Assembly (NCBI GenBank): GCA_028101545.1 | Contig: JAOHKZ010000004.1 | Span: 1 to 64,000, forward strand | From: Opitutales bacterium | GTDB lineage: Bacteria > Verrucomicrobiota > Verrucomicrobiia > Opitutales > Seribacteraceae | DNA length: 64,000 bases | Direction of reading: 5' to 3' | Shown: in pieces, positions 55,108 to 63,681 of the stretch | How the letters are laid out: the number at the start of each line of letters is the position of its first letter | How positions within the stretch are numbered: the stretch's first letter is position 1 | Position numbers and translations under genes: made by a program | The notes under the pieces: generated by a model | Database searches by the model: none | Told to the model about the DNA's origin: nothing | What the model saw: only the letters and a program-made list of their open reading frames with translations

Positions 55108-56106
55108 ATGAACGACGAAGCCAAGACCGATGCATTATTGGAAGTTAAAGAGCTTTCTGTCTCTTTTGCCACCGATGAGGGGGAAGTGCAGGCATTGGAC
55201 GCGGTCAATTTTGAAGTTAAGGATGGACAAACCCTTGGGCTCGTTGGGGAATCGGGATGCGGGAAAAGTGTTACCGCTCTTTCGGTTATGCGGCTCTTGC
55301 CACGACCGATTGGTAAAATAACTGGTGGGAGTATTGATTTTGGCGGGATGGATTTATTAAAACTAACCCCCGACGAAATGAGACAGATTCGGGGTAATGA
55401 AATTGGGATGATTTTTCAGGAACCAATGAATGCACTAAATCCAGTCAGAACGATTGGGGATCAGATAAGTGAATCCTTTCTTCTCCATCAGAATATTACT
55501 CCCAAAGAAGCATGGGAGAAATCAATTGATATGCTGGAGGACGTTGGGATTCCTGCACCGGAAAACCGGGTCTTTGAATATCCTCATCAGTTATCGGGTG
55601 GAATGAGGCAGCGTATCGTGATCGCTATTGCATTGGCTTGTAAGCCAAAACTTGTAATCGCTGATGAACCAACTACCGCATTGGATGTGACTGTGCAGTC
55701 ACAAATTCTCGATCTTCTACAAAGCATGAAAGAAAGACTCGGATCCTCTGTTCTTTTGATTACTCATGACTTAGGTGTTATAGCCGAAACCTGTGATGAA
55801 GTTTGCGTTATGTACGCGGGTAGGGTGGTTGAGCGAGCTTCCACTATAGATCTTTTTGCCAACCCGATACACGCCTATACACGCGGGTTACTTTCATCTA
55901 TTCCCCGGCTTGACGGGATTCCCAAAACTGTGCTTTCAACAATTGACGGAATGGTGCCCAGTCTTTCTGAACTTAATAAGGGCTGTCGTTTCGCTCCGAG
56001 AAGCGGGCTAGAGCATTCGGAGGAACAGCTTGCCCTGAGACCTCCCTTTACTGAAGTAAATCCAGGCCATTGGGTGGAGGCTTGTCCAGTATGCACAACA
56101 CTATGA
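55108..56106 (+). CDS. oppD: Peptide ABC transporter ATPase OppD-like
   Basis: A 332-residue ATPase: Walker [10 protein letters not shown], signature LSGGMRQRI, Walker [17 protein letters not shown], switch LITHDLG. The C-terminal OppD tail has the Cys motif GCRFAPR and ACPVC, which in this family can hold an iron-sulfur cluster. It starts 18 bases after the binding-protein gene, and its stop overlaps oppF. Unlike the minus-strand operon, this transporter uses two separate ATPases. Confidence 0.94.
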   Translation: MNDEAKTDALLEVKELSVSFATDEGEVQALDAVNFEVKDGQTLGLVGESGCGKSVTALSVMRLLPRPIGKITGGSIDFGGMDLLKLTPDEMRQIRGNEIGMIFQEPMNALNPVRTIGDQISESFLLHQNITPKEAWEKSIDMLEDVGIPAPENRVFEYPHQLSGGMRQRIVIAIALACKPKLVIADEPTTALDVTVQSQILDLLQSMKERLGSSVLLITHDLGVIAETCDEVCVMYAGRVVERASTIDLFANPIHAYTRGLLSSIPRLDGIPKTVLSTIDGMVPSLSELNKGCRFAPRSGLEHSEEQLALRPPFTEVNPGHWVEACPVCTTL

Positions 56107-57077
56107 CCGACCGGGAAAAATTGTTAGAAATAGAAGACCTTCGAGTTCATTTCCCGGTTCGGGGAGGGGTTTTTCGCAGGGCAGTGGGTGCCTGTAAGGC
56201 CGTGGACGGAGTAAGCCTGAGCTTGAAGAAAGGCCAGACCCTTGGCTTGGTTGGGGAATCAGGTTGCGGGAAATCTACCTTGGCGAAAGCGGTGGTTAAA
56301 CTGGTCGAGCCAACCAGTGGATCGATCAGATTTAAGAATCAGCAGGTTACCCAAAGCGAAGATGAGATTAATTTTCGAAAATCCGTTCAGATGGTTTTTC
56401 AGGATCCTGCGGAATCCTTAAATTCCCGAATGACTGTTGGGTCGATTATAGGTGAAGCCTTGGAAGTTCATAAAATCGGAGATAAAAGCGAGAGATTTGC
56501 GCGGGTCGAACAATTACTCGAACAGGTGGGTTTGTCCAAGAGCGCGTCCCGGCGTTATCCTTTCGAATTTTCCGGCGGACAGCGACAAAGGATTGGTATC
56601 GCACGTGCCTTGGCATTAAAGCCTGAACTTTTGGTGCTGGATGAACCGGTCTCCGCTCTTGATGTTTCTGTGCAAAGCCAGGTGTTAAACCTGCTTATGG
56701 ATTTACAGACTGAACTTCAGTTGACTTATCTTTTAATCGCTCACGACTTGGCAGTGGTTAAGCATGTCTCGGATATGATAGCGGTTATGTATCTTGGTAA
56801 AATTGTCGAACTGGGCCCTGCTGAGGAATTATATTCGAACCCGATTCATGCTTACACCAAGGCTTTGATCTCTGCGATTCCTATCCCTGACCCATCCAGG
56901 AAAAGAAAAAAAGTCATTATTCCTGGTGAAGTTCCCTCTCCCATCAATCCACCAGCGGGATGTGCGTTTGGTCATCGAATTAAACATCCCCTTTATCAGG
57001 AAAGCATCGATGGAAAAATTCAGTTTACGGAAGTCAGCAAAGAGCATTGGGTTCTTAAATGTCCATGTTGTGTGTAA
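56103..57077 (+). CDS. oppF: Peptide ABC transporter ATPase OppF-like
   Basis: A 324-residue ATPase from the ATG at 56103, which overlaps the oppD TGA as ATGA; other in-frame starts at 56070 and 56091 are less likely. Motifs: [15 protein letters not shown], Walker [10 protein letters not shown], signature FSGGQRQRI, Walker [17 protein letters not shown]. The tail holds GCAFGHR and KCPCC. It forms the second ATPase of the Yej-type importer with OppD. The operon ends with a hairpin at 57117. Confidence 0.94.
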   Translation: MTDREKLLEIEDLRVHFPVRGGVFRRAVGACKAVDGVSLSLKKGQTLGLVGESGCGKSTLAKAVVKLVEPTSGSIRFKNQQVTQSEDEINFRKSVQMVFQDPAESLNSRMTVGSIIGEALEVHKIGDKSERFARVEQLLEQVGLSKSASRRYPFEFSGGQRQRIGIARALALKPELLVLDEPVSALDVSVQSQVLNLLMDLQTELQLTYLLIAHDLAVVKHVSDMIAVMYLGKIVELGPAEELYSNPIHAYTKALISAIPIPDPSRKRKKVIIPGEVPSPINPPAGCAFGHRIKHPLYQESIDGKIQFTEVSKEHWVLKCPCCV

Positions 57078-57116
57078 ATTCTTTGGTATAAAATTGCATT
57101 ATTATAAAAAGCTTGC

Positions 57117-57139
57117 GAGACATTCTTTCAGTCTCTTTT
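57117..57139 (+). terminator. Possible terminator after the plus-strand peptide operon
   Basis: GAGAC (57117-57121) pairs with GTCTC (57131-57135) across a nine-base loop, followed by TTTT. The stem is short but placement, 40 bases after oppF and 27 before the next gene, fits a terminator. Confidence 0.45.
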
Positions 57140-57165
57140 ATAACTTTCTTCCTAAATTCTTTCAC

Positions 57166-58938
57166 ATGCCCCAAAGAAGAAATTATATCGAAAAATTTTT
57201 TGCGTCACTAATCACGCTAATTTTGTTGTGCTGTGTTTTTGTCTTACCAAGTGCACACAGTCAAAGTCCAGCAGACATGCCATTGCGTCAAGTTATAACA
57301 GAAGCTCAATCTTTGATCGGACAGGGAGACTTTGCGGGTGCATCTCCTTTGCTTGACGAATTGGAAACAAGGTTTGAGGATGAGGAAGATCCAGAAGTCG
57401 AAAAAATTCTTCAACAATTCGGTTTTGTTCGTGGTGTTGGTTATTTGCAAAGTTTTGCAAAAACAGGAAATAAAGATTTTCTAGGCAAGGCATCTGCCGC
57501 ATTCGGTTTCTTTGCTGAAAAATTTCCTAATGATTCAAAGGCGGTTATGGCTTTGCAGAAAAGGACAGATTGTTTACGAGCTCTTCATGACTGGAAAGAA
57601 GCAGCTCGCGTAATCGAACTTTTGCTGGATAACACCAAACCTTATCGTAAACAAATTCTTAAGCGTTCTGAATTAATGACCCTCTATTTTGGCCGGGCAC
57701 AATGCTACCATATCGAGCAGGACTGGGCAAAAGGAGAGCCATCTTTCAAAGAGCTCTTGAAATATGCTGATTTAGCTAAAGACGAGGATCGTTCTGCTTA
57801 TGCTGTATCCTGCCTCACTGAAATGTTTGTGCAAACCAAACGAATTGATGAAGTTTTTCCACTTTTACCTAGACTTTCTGGGGATACACCAGCCCGTTAT
57901 GATCTCAGGTTAAATGTTAACCTCATGCAGGGCGCCGCTCAACTGAAAGACAAGGAACGGCATGTCGAAGCATCCCTCTTTTATGCTTTAACAATGACTA
58001 CAGAAGAGATTGTTGCGTTTTACACTGAAAGACAGAAACAATTACAGGCCGAGCTATCCCAGTACGAACAAATTATTGCATTACAGGGTAATACAATGCC
58101 CAAACGAAGGTTAGAAATATTAAAGGAGCGATCCAATACGATCGCTATGAAACTAACCAGTGCCAAAGGTCAGTTGAAATTGGCACAGGATACCCCTCCT
58201 TTTACTACCGTTTTACGTTGGAGGAAGGCCGATAACTTTCAAATTACGAAACGGGATTGGGAATCATTTTGGGGTTTTTATTGGCTATACAAAGACTTTC
58301 CGAAACACGAAAGCGTAGAGAATTTTATTTACGCTGCTTTTGCTTCAGCAAATACAGTTAAACATAGAGAGAAGTCTATTGAACTGGGGGAAGAATATTT
58401 AAAAAACAAGGAATGGAAAAAATTTCGTGCTGATGTCACATTTATAATGGCAAATGCATATAGACAAGAAGCTGAAAGCCTTCAAAATGTCGCTATAAGT
58501 TTACAGTCTGCAATGGGAACCGCAGAGAGAGATCGTGCAGAAAAGGCAAAAATTAAATCTGCCGAATATTACAACCGTTTCTTTGCATTGTGTGATGACT
58601 TTATAGAAGTTATGCCAGAACATAAATATGCTAAAGATTTTGTCGGCATGATGGGTTCTGTATTTTTTAAACGACGTAAATTTGATGGTTTATTGGAAAA
58701 GTTTGCAGGTTTTGAAAACGGGGTAATGAATCGGGCTAAAGGTTATGTCAATCGATCGGAGTTTAACAAAAGCCCTGCAATGCCTACAGCACACTACATG
58801 AGCGGATTGGCACTTCTTGCTTCCGGCAAATTTGAAGAGGCCAAACCTTTACTTGGGGCTGTAGTCGGGGTTAATATCGAAGGATTACCCTTAGGCGGAG
58901 ATGTTTATGGTGAAGAGGATGAAAACGAGGCTGAATAA
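57166..58938 (+). CDS. Secreted TPR-like helical repeat protein
   Basis: A 590-residue protein from the ATG at 57166, giving a leader (KFFASLITLILLCCVFVLPSAHS). The longer open frame upstream overlaps oppF and is rejected. The mature protein is alpha-helical throughout, with TPR-like pairs such as EAQSLIGQGDFAGASPLLDELE and RADVTFIMANAYRQEAESLQ, and a coiled-coil stretch near 280-330. It ends acidic. It heads a run of TPR proteins leading into exbB-exbD-exbD. I infer an envelope scaffold; specific role unknown. Confidence 0.75.
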   Translation: MPQRRNYIEKFFASLITLILLCCVFVLPSAHSQSPADMPLRQVITEAQSLIGQGDFAGASPLLDELETRFEDEEDPEVEKILQQFGFVRGVGYLQSFAKTGNKDFLGKASAAFGFFAEKFPNDSKAVMALQKRTDCLRALHDWKEAARVIELLLDNTKPYRKQILKRSELMTLYFGRAQCYHIEQDWAKGEPSFKELLKYADLAKDEDRSAYAVSCLTEMFVQTKRIDEVFPLLPRLSGDTPARYDLRLNVNLMQGAAQLKDKERHVEASLFYALTMTTEEIVAFYTERQKQLQAELSQYEQIIALQGNTMPKRRLEILKERSNTIAMKLTSAKGQLKLAQDTPPFTTVLRWRKADNFQITKRDWESFWGFYWLYKDFPKHESVENFIYAAFASANTVKHREKSIELGEEYLKNKEWKKFRADVTFIMANAYRQEAESLQNVAISLQSAMGTAERDRAEKAKIKSAEYYNRFFALCDDFIEVMPEHKYAKDFVGMMGSVFFKRRKFDGLLEKFAGFENGVMNRAKGYVNRSEFNKSPAMPTAHYMSGLALLASGKFEEAKPLLGAVVGVNIEGLPLGGDVYGEEDENEAE

Positions 58939-59832
58939 ATGATGAAACCTGCGAGGATATTCCTTCTTTTACTGCTTCCCATATTCTTGTTTTCTTGTGG
59001 TGGAGAAGAAGATGTAGTTGCTGACGATGCTACTGTTACAAATCCCGATGAGGTTAAGACTCCGATAGATACTCCTAAAGAGGAGCCAGTCGTAGAGGAA
59101 GAACCTGAACCCGTGGTTTTACCCAACCCAAATGGCGTTTACCTACCTACTGGCGAAGAGAAAAATGGAAAACCTCTTTATGCTAACGGTGAAGGTTTTT
59201 TTATGTGGTTTAATGGTTCATTATGGAAAATTTCTGATAAACCGGGTGGCGGGAAAACAATTTCATCGGGGCAGGAATCGATAAATGATAAATGGAGTTC
59301 CGGAGGAAAAGCACGTCACTTCCCTGACGAAGAATTTGCTAAAGATGCCCTTTTTCGATTGGCCGTTGCATACCAAGGTTCAACTGATAACCCTAACGCT
59401 ATTCGTCTCTTTGAACAATTTGTTAAGGATTTTCCTGAAGATAAAATGGTAGCTGAGGCATATTTGAGTTTAGGCGATCTTGCCATCAGTGATGTAAAAC
59501 CAGATGAACAACCCTCCTTCAGTCAAATTCAGAATGCTCAAACAAGTTACAATTTGGTAAGAGAGAAATCTCAGGAAATTAAATTGATTACCGATTCCAC
59601 ATTTAACGAAGGTGGCTTAATCGAAAGAGTGGCAGAAAACCCGGAGGGTGTTGTTGAACACTATTTAACTTTTGATAAAAATAAGGACGAGGTTTTGCAA
59701 TCGACGGAGTATTCTTCAATAGGTATTAACTCCGAAAAAGCTTTTGGAGATTTTGATTTGAATGATGATAAAGCAATAGATTTTGGTGAGCTTTATGATG
59801 TAGCTTCCTATGTTTACTACTCTAACATGTAA
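58939..59832 (+). CDS. Lipoprotein with TPR and EF-hand pair (N-terminal part of a split gene?)
   Basis: A 297-residue product: lipobox LFSC (Cys20), an acidic Pro-rich linker, a small conserved region NGVYLPTGEEKNGKPLYANGEG, one or two TPR units (132-180), and two EF-hand loops at 246-257 (DKNKDEVLQSTE) and 273-284 (DLNDDKAIDFGE). The TAA at 59830-59832 ends it, but the same frame stays open and protein-like for another 1266 bases. It directly abuts the preceding TPR gene. It may be the N-terminal half of one larger TPR lipoprotein. Confidence 0.7.
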   Translation: MMKPARIFLLLLLPIFLFSCGGEEDVVADDATVTNPDEVKTPIDTPKEEPVVEEEPEPVVLPNPNGVYLPTGEEKNGKPLYANGEGFFMWFNGSLWKISDKPGGGKTISSGQESINDKWSSGGKARHFPDEEFAKDALFRLAVAYQGSTDNPNAIRLFEQFVKDFPEDKMVAEAYLSLGDLAISDVKPDEQPSFSQIQNAQTSYNLVREKSQEIKLITDSTFNEGGLIERVAENPEGVVEHYLTFDKNKDEVLQSTEYSSIGINSEKAFGDFDLNDDKAIDFGELYDVASYVYYSNM

Positions 59833-59922
59833 AAATTATATACAGAATATTCCGCAAAATACAGCGATGTTGATGGGGCGAGAATTTCTGAAGCAACCGA
59901 AAAGATTGGTTTTGCAAATGAG

Positions 59923-61098
59923 ATGCTTGGACGTCCATCAACTATGCTTAATCTATATTTTAGCGACATCGAAAAATATGGTAACGATCCAAGTAATGTC
60001 GGGGTTGATGGTATTCTTAAAAAGTACATCGAAAAATTTGATGAATACGATAAACTTTATGGCAGAACATTGGACTTACTGGAAAAATTACAGGAACCTG
60101 GTCAAACTATTTCTTTCACATATCGAGACCGAAAAGGTATTGAGGAAACCATAACGGGTACCGTTGAGGATATTATTGGGGATCGGAAAAAGCTTCTTCC
60201 ATTTCTTTCTTCTTCTTACAAAGGGATGGATCAGGATATTTACAGTGAAGTGGTCAAATCGAGGGGTGCTATTTTTTCCAATTCGAAGCATATGTCCAAA
60301 TTCAAAGGTTATCTGAAAAAATATAAAGAATTGCGAAAAGGCTTCCCATCTGATTTGTCTCCGAAAGTAGCCTTTTCAAAATTACTGGACGATGCCAAAA
60401 GCTCAGGAAATAAACCACTGGAACTTAGGATGCGTGCAATGCTTGATCGGGTTGGCTCAAAAGCAGGAGGGAGTTACAATCCTCAAAAAAGTGATTTTCC
60501 TGCTGCAAGTCCTGGCGTTCTAGTTTGGATGGCTGAAAAATTACTTGAACAAAATTCTGTACAGGATGCAGTCTCCGCGATGGAGCGTTTGGTAAATGTT
60601 TATGGAGATACGGGTGGTGAATTTCTTTTTGATGCTAATTATTTGCTTGGTCAGGCTAAACAAAAAGAACGTGAATACCAAATTGCAGCATCCCATTATG
60701 AAGCGGCCTTGGCAAATTCTTCTTGGCATGATGATGCTCATGATGCGAGGATTCGTCTTGGTGAATCTCTTTTTGAAATTGGCCAGTCAACTAAGGATTC
60801 AAGTTTGTTTGATCGCGCAGTTACTTCTTTTGAGGAAGTGCGAAGTGATTCTGATACCAGTCTCGATCAAAGAGCGCAATCCTCTTACATGATGGGAGAG
60901 TGCAAACGAGCAATCCGTGATTATGCAGGTGCCGCTTACTATTATTTGGATACAACCCTTAATTTTCCAAGTGCAACTAAATGGGCTTCTAAATCTTTTG
61001 AGCAGGCAATTCGTTGTTACGAACAGAGTGGTCAATCAGACCAAATTACCAAGGTTGAAAAACAATATGTTGATTGGCAGAGAAAGTTTTTAAAATGA
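59923..61098 (+). CDS. TPR protein (C-terminal part of a split gene?)
   Basis: A 391-residue product from the first ATG after the TAA. It has no signal peptide, which is unexpected between two exported proteins. The 30 codons between the stop and this ATG read as good helix (for example SDVDGARISEATEKIGFANE) in the same frame. TPR-like repeats include FLFDANYLLGQAKQKEREYQIAASHYEAAL and QSSYMMGECKRAIRDYAGAAYYYL. No ribosome site precedes the ATG. Its stop overlaps the next ATG. Most likely this is the C-terminal half of the lipoprotein encoded upstream. Confidence 0.65.
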   Translation: MLGRPSTMLNLYFSDIEKYGNDPSNVGVDGILKKYIEKFDEYDKLYGRTLDLLEKLQEPGQTISFTYRDRKGIEETITGTVEDIIGDRKKLLPFLSSSYKGMDQDIYSEVVKSRGAIFSNSKHMSKFKGYLKKYKELRKGFPSDLSPKVAFSKLLDDAKSSGNKPLELRMRAMLDRVGSKAGGSYNPQKSDFPAASPGVLVWMAEKLLEQNSVQDAVSAMERLVNVYGDTGGEFLFDANYLLGQAKQKEREYQIAASHYEAALANSSWHDDAHDARIRLGESLFEIGQSTKDSSLFDRAVTSFEEVRSDSDTSLDQRAQSSYMMGECKRAIRDYAGAAYYYLDTTLNFPSATKWASKSFEQAIRCYEQSGQSDQITKVEKQYVDWQRKFLK

Positions 61099-62333
61099 GT
61101 AAATACTTTTCTATCTTTATCGTTTCAATCTTTTCCCTTGCTCCCCAATGGTCTCTGTACTCTCAAGCTAATCAGGATTATTTTAAGGTTCACGCGGGTG
61201 CTTTACCCGTTAAAATCTTTGTTGGTAGTGCCAGTAAGCTAGGAAGTTTATTAGGTGTGGATGGACAGAAAGGTATAATTTACGCTCAAATGGAAGGGGC
61301 GGGAAGGATGCAATTAGAGCTTCGTGGTCTTAAAAAACAAAACATTCAGGGGTTCTCTTTTGTATGGCCTCAGGATGCAATGAGAACTCTTCAAATGTAC
61401 TCTAATGAACAGTACAGCAAAGAACTTCTCCCTGCTCTTCGTCCTTTAATGTATAAAGTATTACTCTTCTTGGATATCCCACAACAGTACCTGGCAATTC
61501 ACGACAACTGTTTAGTTTATGTTAAGGCATTAATTGCCATGGAGCAATACAACGAAGCCTTCTATCTTCTTTCCCGTTTAAATTTAAACAAATTGGACAG
61601 TTATGGGTACCGAGATTTTTCAGAGGCTTCACTTGAATTAGCCAGTAAAATGATCCGGGCAAATTCCAAATCTGCTAAAATTGCTCGGGCTCTTTTACAA
61701 AAAGTGACCATTCGCAATAACAGCGCGGACCATGCATCATATTTAAAATTAGCCGATTCTTTACGTAAGCAGGGATTATACAATGAGGCTATCTCAGAAT
61801 ACGCGAGATTAGGGCCAATTGTGCAAAAGTCTCCTGGTAGTCCATATTCCAAGATTGTGGAGATATGGCCGATATATTGTTATATTAAATTATACGAAAC
61901 TTATGCAAAGGCCGCATTAAAAGATGCCCGCTATAAAGTTCCTGCCGGAAAGATTTTCAATACGGCTATGCAGTCTGTTAAGAAACTTGACGAAAAGCCT
62001 CCAGAGCGACAAACCAATGAGTACTCCCTTTACAAATTAATTCGAGCTCTTTTACGAGTTCAATATGCCCGCCAGTTCGAACAGGGTGGGAATGAACTTA
62101 AAGCAGCTGAATTCTACCGTCAGTCTGTGCTGGAGGTTACCGAAGGAATTGTTAGTGCACGAGTTGGCTTAGACTGGTTGCCCGAGTCCCTTTTGATGGC
62201 TGGAGATGCTTATGAAAAATTAAGTCTAAATGAAGCAGCTATGAATGTTTATAAACAAGTCTCCATCTTTTACGAAGGTTCAAAATGGGCTGTTGAAAGT
62301 AAAAAACGTATGGATGCATTACCAGCCTCATAG
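61095..62333 (+). CDS. Secreted TPR-like protein before exbB
   Basis: A 412-residue protein from the ATG at 61095, which overlaps the preceding stop as ATGA; an in-frame TTG at 61074 is less likely. The signal peptide is MSKYFSIFIVSIFSLAPQWSLYSQA. After a beta-rich N-terminal region (GALPVKIFVGSASKLGSLLG, KGIIYAQMEGAGRMQLELRG) come TPR-like helices (NEAISEYARLG, AAEFYRQSVLEV, EAAMNVYKQVSIFYEGSKWA). It is the last TPR gene before the ExbB operon. Family unnamed. Confidence 0.75.
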   Translation: MSKYFSIFIVSIFSLAPQWSLYSQANQDYFKVHAGALPVKIFVGSASKLGSLLGVDGQKGIIYAQMEGAGRMQLELRGLKKQNIQGFSFVWPQDAMRTLQMYSNEQYSKELLPALRPLMYKVLLFLDIPQQYLAIHDNCLVYVKALIAMEQYNEAFYLLSRLNLNKLDSYGYRDFSEASLELASKMIRANSKSAKIARALLQKVTIRNNSADHASYLKLADSLRKQGLYNEAISEYARLGPIVQKSPGSPYSKIVEIWPIYCYIKLYETYAKAALKDARYKVPAGKIFNTAMQSVKKLDEKPPERQTNEYSLYKLIRALLRVQYARQFEQGGNELKAAEFYRQSVLEVTEGIVSARVGLDWLPESLLMAGDAYEKLSLNEAAMNVYKQVSIFYEGSKWAVESKKRMDALPAS

Positions 62334-62346
62334 AAAAATCCTATAC

Positions 62347-62375
62347 TTGACCCTTCCTTGCTTAAAAGTAATTAT
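62347..62375 (+). promoter_or_regulatory. Possible sigma-70 promoter before exbB
   Basis: TTGACC at 62347-62352 is followed after about 17 bases by an AT-rich AATTAT hexamer near 62370, in the 66-base gap before exbB. The match to the -35 box is good, the -10 box only fair. Confidence 0.3.
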
Positions 62376-62399
62376 TAGTAAAATTAATCTATAAAAAAT

Positions 62400-63233
62400 A
62401 TGAAACTAGGCCTCACTCGTAAATTTAGCTTAATTGGAATATTCTTCGCAAGTTTATCTCCAAGTTTTTTCGTAAATGTTGTTCATGCTCAGCAAAAAGG
62501 TTTTGGTTCCGCACTTGTGGATAATCTTGGTCCTTTTCTTGTACCATTTATTATTCTTATTCTGGCTGGTTTCACACTAATCATCTACAACGGAATTGCT
62601 ATTCGTAAGAAAGCTTTTGTTAAGGATGATGTAGTACAGCCAATCATGCAGGAATTACAAAACCTGAATGTTGAAGGTGCTATGGCACTCTGTGAGCAGT
62701 ATAAACTACCAGTTACCTCTGTTTTGAAAGGGGGTCTTGCTCGTATTCAGGACGACGAATTAGACATTGAATCTATTGAAAAAGGGTTGGAGGAAACATC
62801 CGGCCTTGAATTAGCAAAGCCTTTTACATGGATAAACTTGCTAAATACAGTAGGTTCAATTGCTCCCATGGTTGGACTGCTTGGAACGGTTACTGGTATG
62901 ATTGGAGCATTTCAGGTTTTGCAAAGTTCAGGAATGGGCGGAGAATCAAGTCAAAAGATGGCTGGTAACATCGGTAGTGCTCTGTGGACAACTGCAGCGG
63001 GTCTGGTTGTTGCCATACCCACCCTTATTTCATATTTTATTTATAAGACAAAATTCGGTACAATTGTTGCCGAAGTTAATCGCGTGGCCGGCGAAATGGT
63101 TTTTACTCTTGTTCGTGCAGCTCGAGGCGGATTTTCCGAAGGCGGTGAAGAGGCTGCTGAAGAATATTACGAAGAGGCTCCAGTAGAAGGTATACCTGCA
63201 CCTGACGCTCCTCCAATGCCACCTCCTGCTTAA
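62400..63233 (+). CDS. exbB: ExbB/TolQ/MotA-family proton channel protein
   Basis: A 277-residue inner-membrane protein with an extra N-terminal leader (to about residue 31), three transmembrane helices (about 45-65, 150-175, 193-215), and the channel blocks LNTVGSIAPMVGLLGTVTGMIGAF and SALWTTAAGLVVAIPTLISYF. The C-terminal tail is rich in Glu and Pro (EEAAEEYYEEAP, PPMPPPA). With ExbD it uses the proton gradient to energise outer-membrane processes such as TonB or Tol function. Two exbD genes follow. Confidence 0.93.
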   Translation: MKLGLTRKFSLIGIFFASLSPSFFVNVVHAQQKGFGSALVDNLGPFLVPFIILILAGFTLIIYNGIAIRKKAFVKDDVVQPIMQELQNLNVEGAMALCEQYKLPVTSVLKGGLARIQDDELDIESIEKGLEETSGLELAKPFTWINLLNTVGSIAPMVGLLGTVTGMIGAFQVLQSSGMGGESSQKMAGNIGSALWTTAAGLVVAIPTLISYFIYKTKFGTIVAEVNRVAGEMVFTLVRAARGGFSEGGEEAAEEYYEEAPVEGIPAPDAPPMPPPA

Positions 63234-63266
63234 GTACGTTCTTTTTCTCTGTTCGGTAAATTCTAG

Positions 63267-63677
63267 ATGAGTGGATATAAACCACCCGAGTCAAACGACT
63301 CACCCGATTTAACTCCCATGATTGATGTGGTGTTTCTTTTGATTGTTTTCTTTATGGTGGTTGCACAGCGAATGTCCGAGCAATATATCGAACTTTCTGC
63401 TTTGCCTGTTGCTGGAAATTCAAGTGTGAAAGAACAGCCACCACCGCGGACTATCATCAGTATTGACGATACACCTGTAGGCCAAAAATTTTATTGGGGT
63501 GAACAGGAAATTGATATGGAGGCAATTGGTACCGCGGTAAAAAGAAATCCTGAATGGAAAGTTTTTTTAAGAGTTCATCCTAAAGTTACTCATGCCGTTG
63601 TTCAGGATGTTATGAAAATTATAGGAAATGCGGGTCAGGCAGATATTATTTTTGGTACTTGGCAAGTGGGCACATAA
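63267..63677 (+). CDS. exbD: ExbD/TolR-family protein, 1
   Basis: A 136-residue protein with one transmembrane helix carrying the essential Asp in LTPMIDVVFLLIVFFMVVAQ, then a periplasmic domain (about 48-136). It partners the ExbB encoded 33 bases upstream. The second ExbD gene starts four bases after its stop, so the motor probably contains two different ExbD chains, as is common in Bacteroidetes and PVC bacteria. Confidence 0.92.
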   Translation: MSGYKPPESNDSPDLTPMIDVVFLLIVFFMVVAQRMSEQYIELSALPVAGNSSVKEQPPPRTIISIDDTPVGQKFYWGEQEIDMEAIGTAVKRNPEWKVFLRVHPKVTHAVVQDVMKIIGNAGQADIIFGTWQVGT

Positions 63678-63681
63678 TTTT

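Noticed and set aside
56926..57165. Upstream extension of the TPR protein into oppF
   Set aside because: It overlaps the conserved C-terminus of OppF and would place the signal peptide internally; the ATG at 57166 gives a proper leader.
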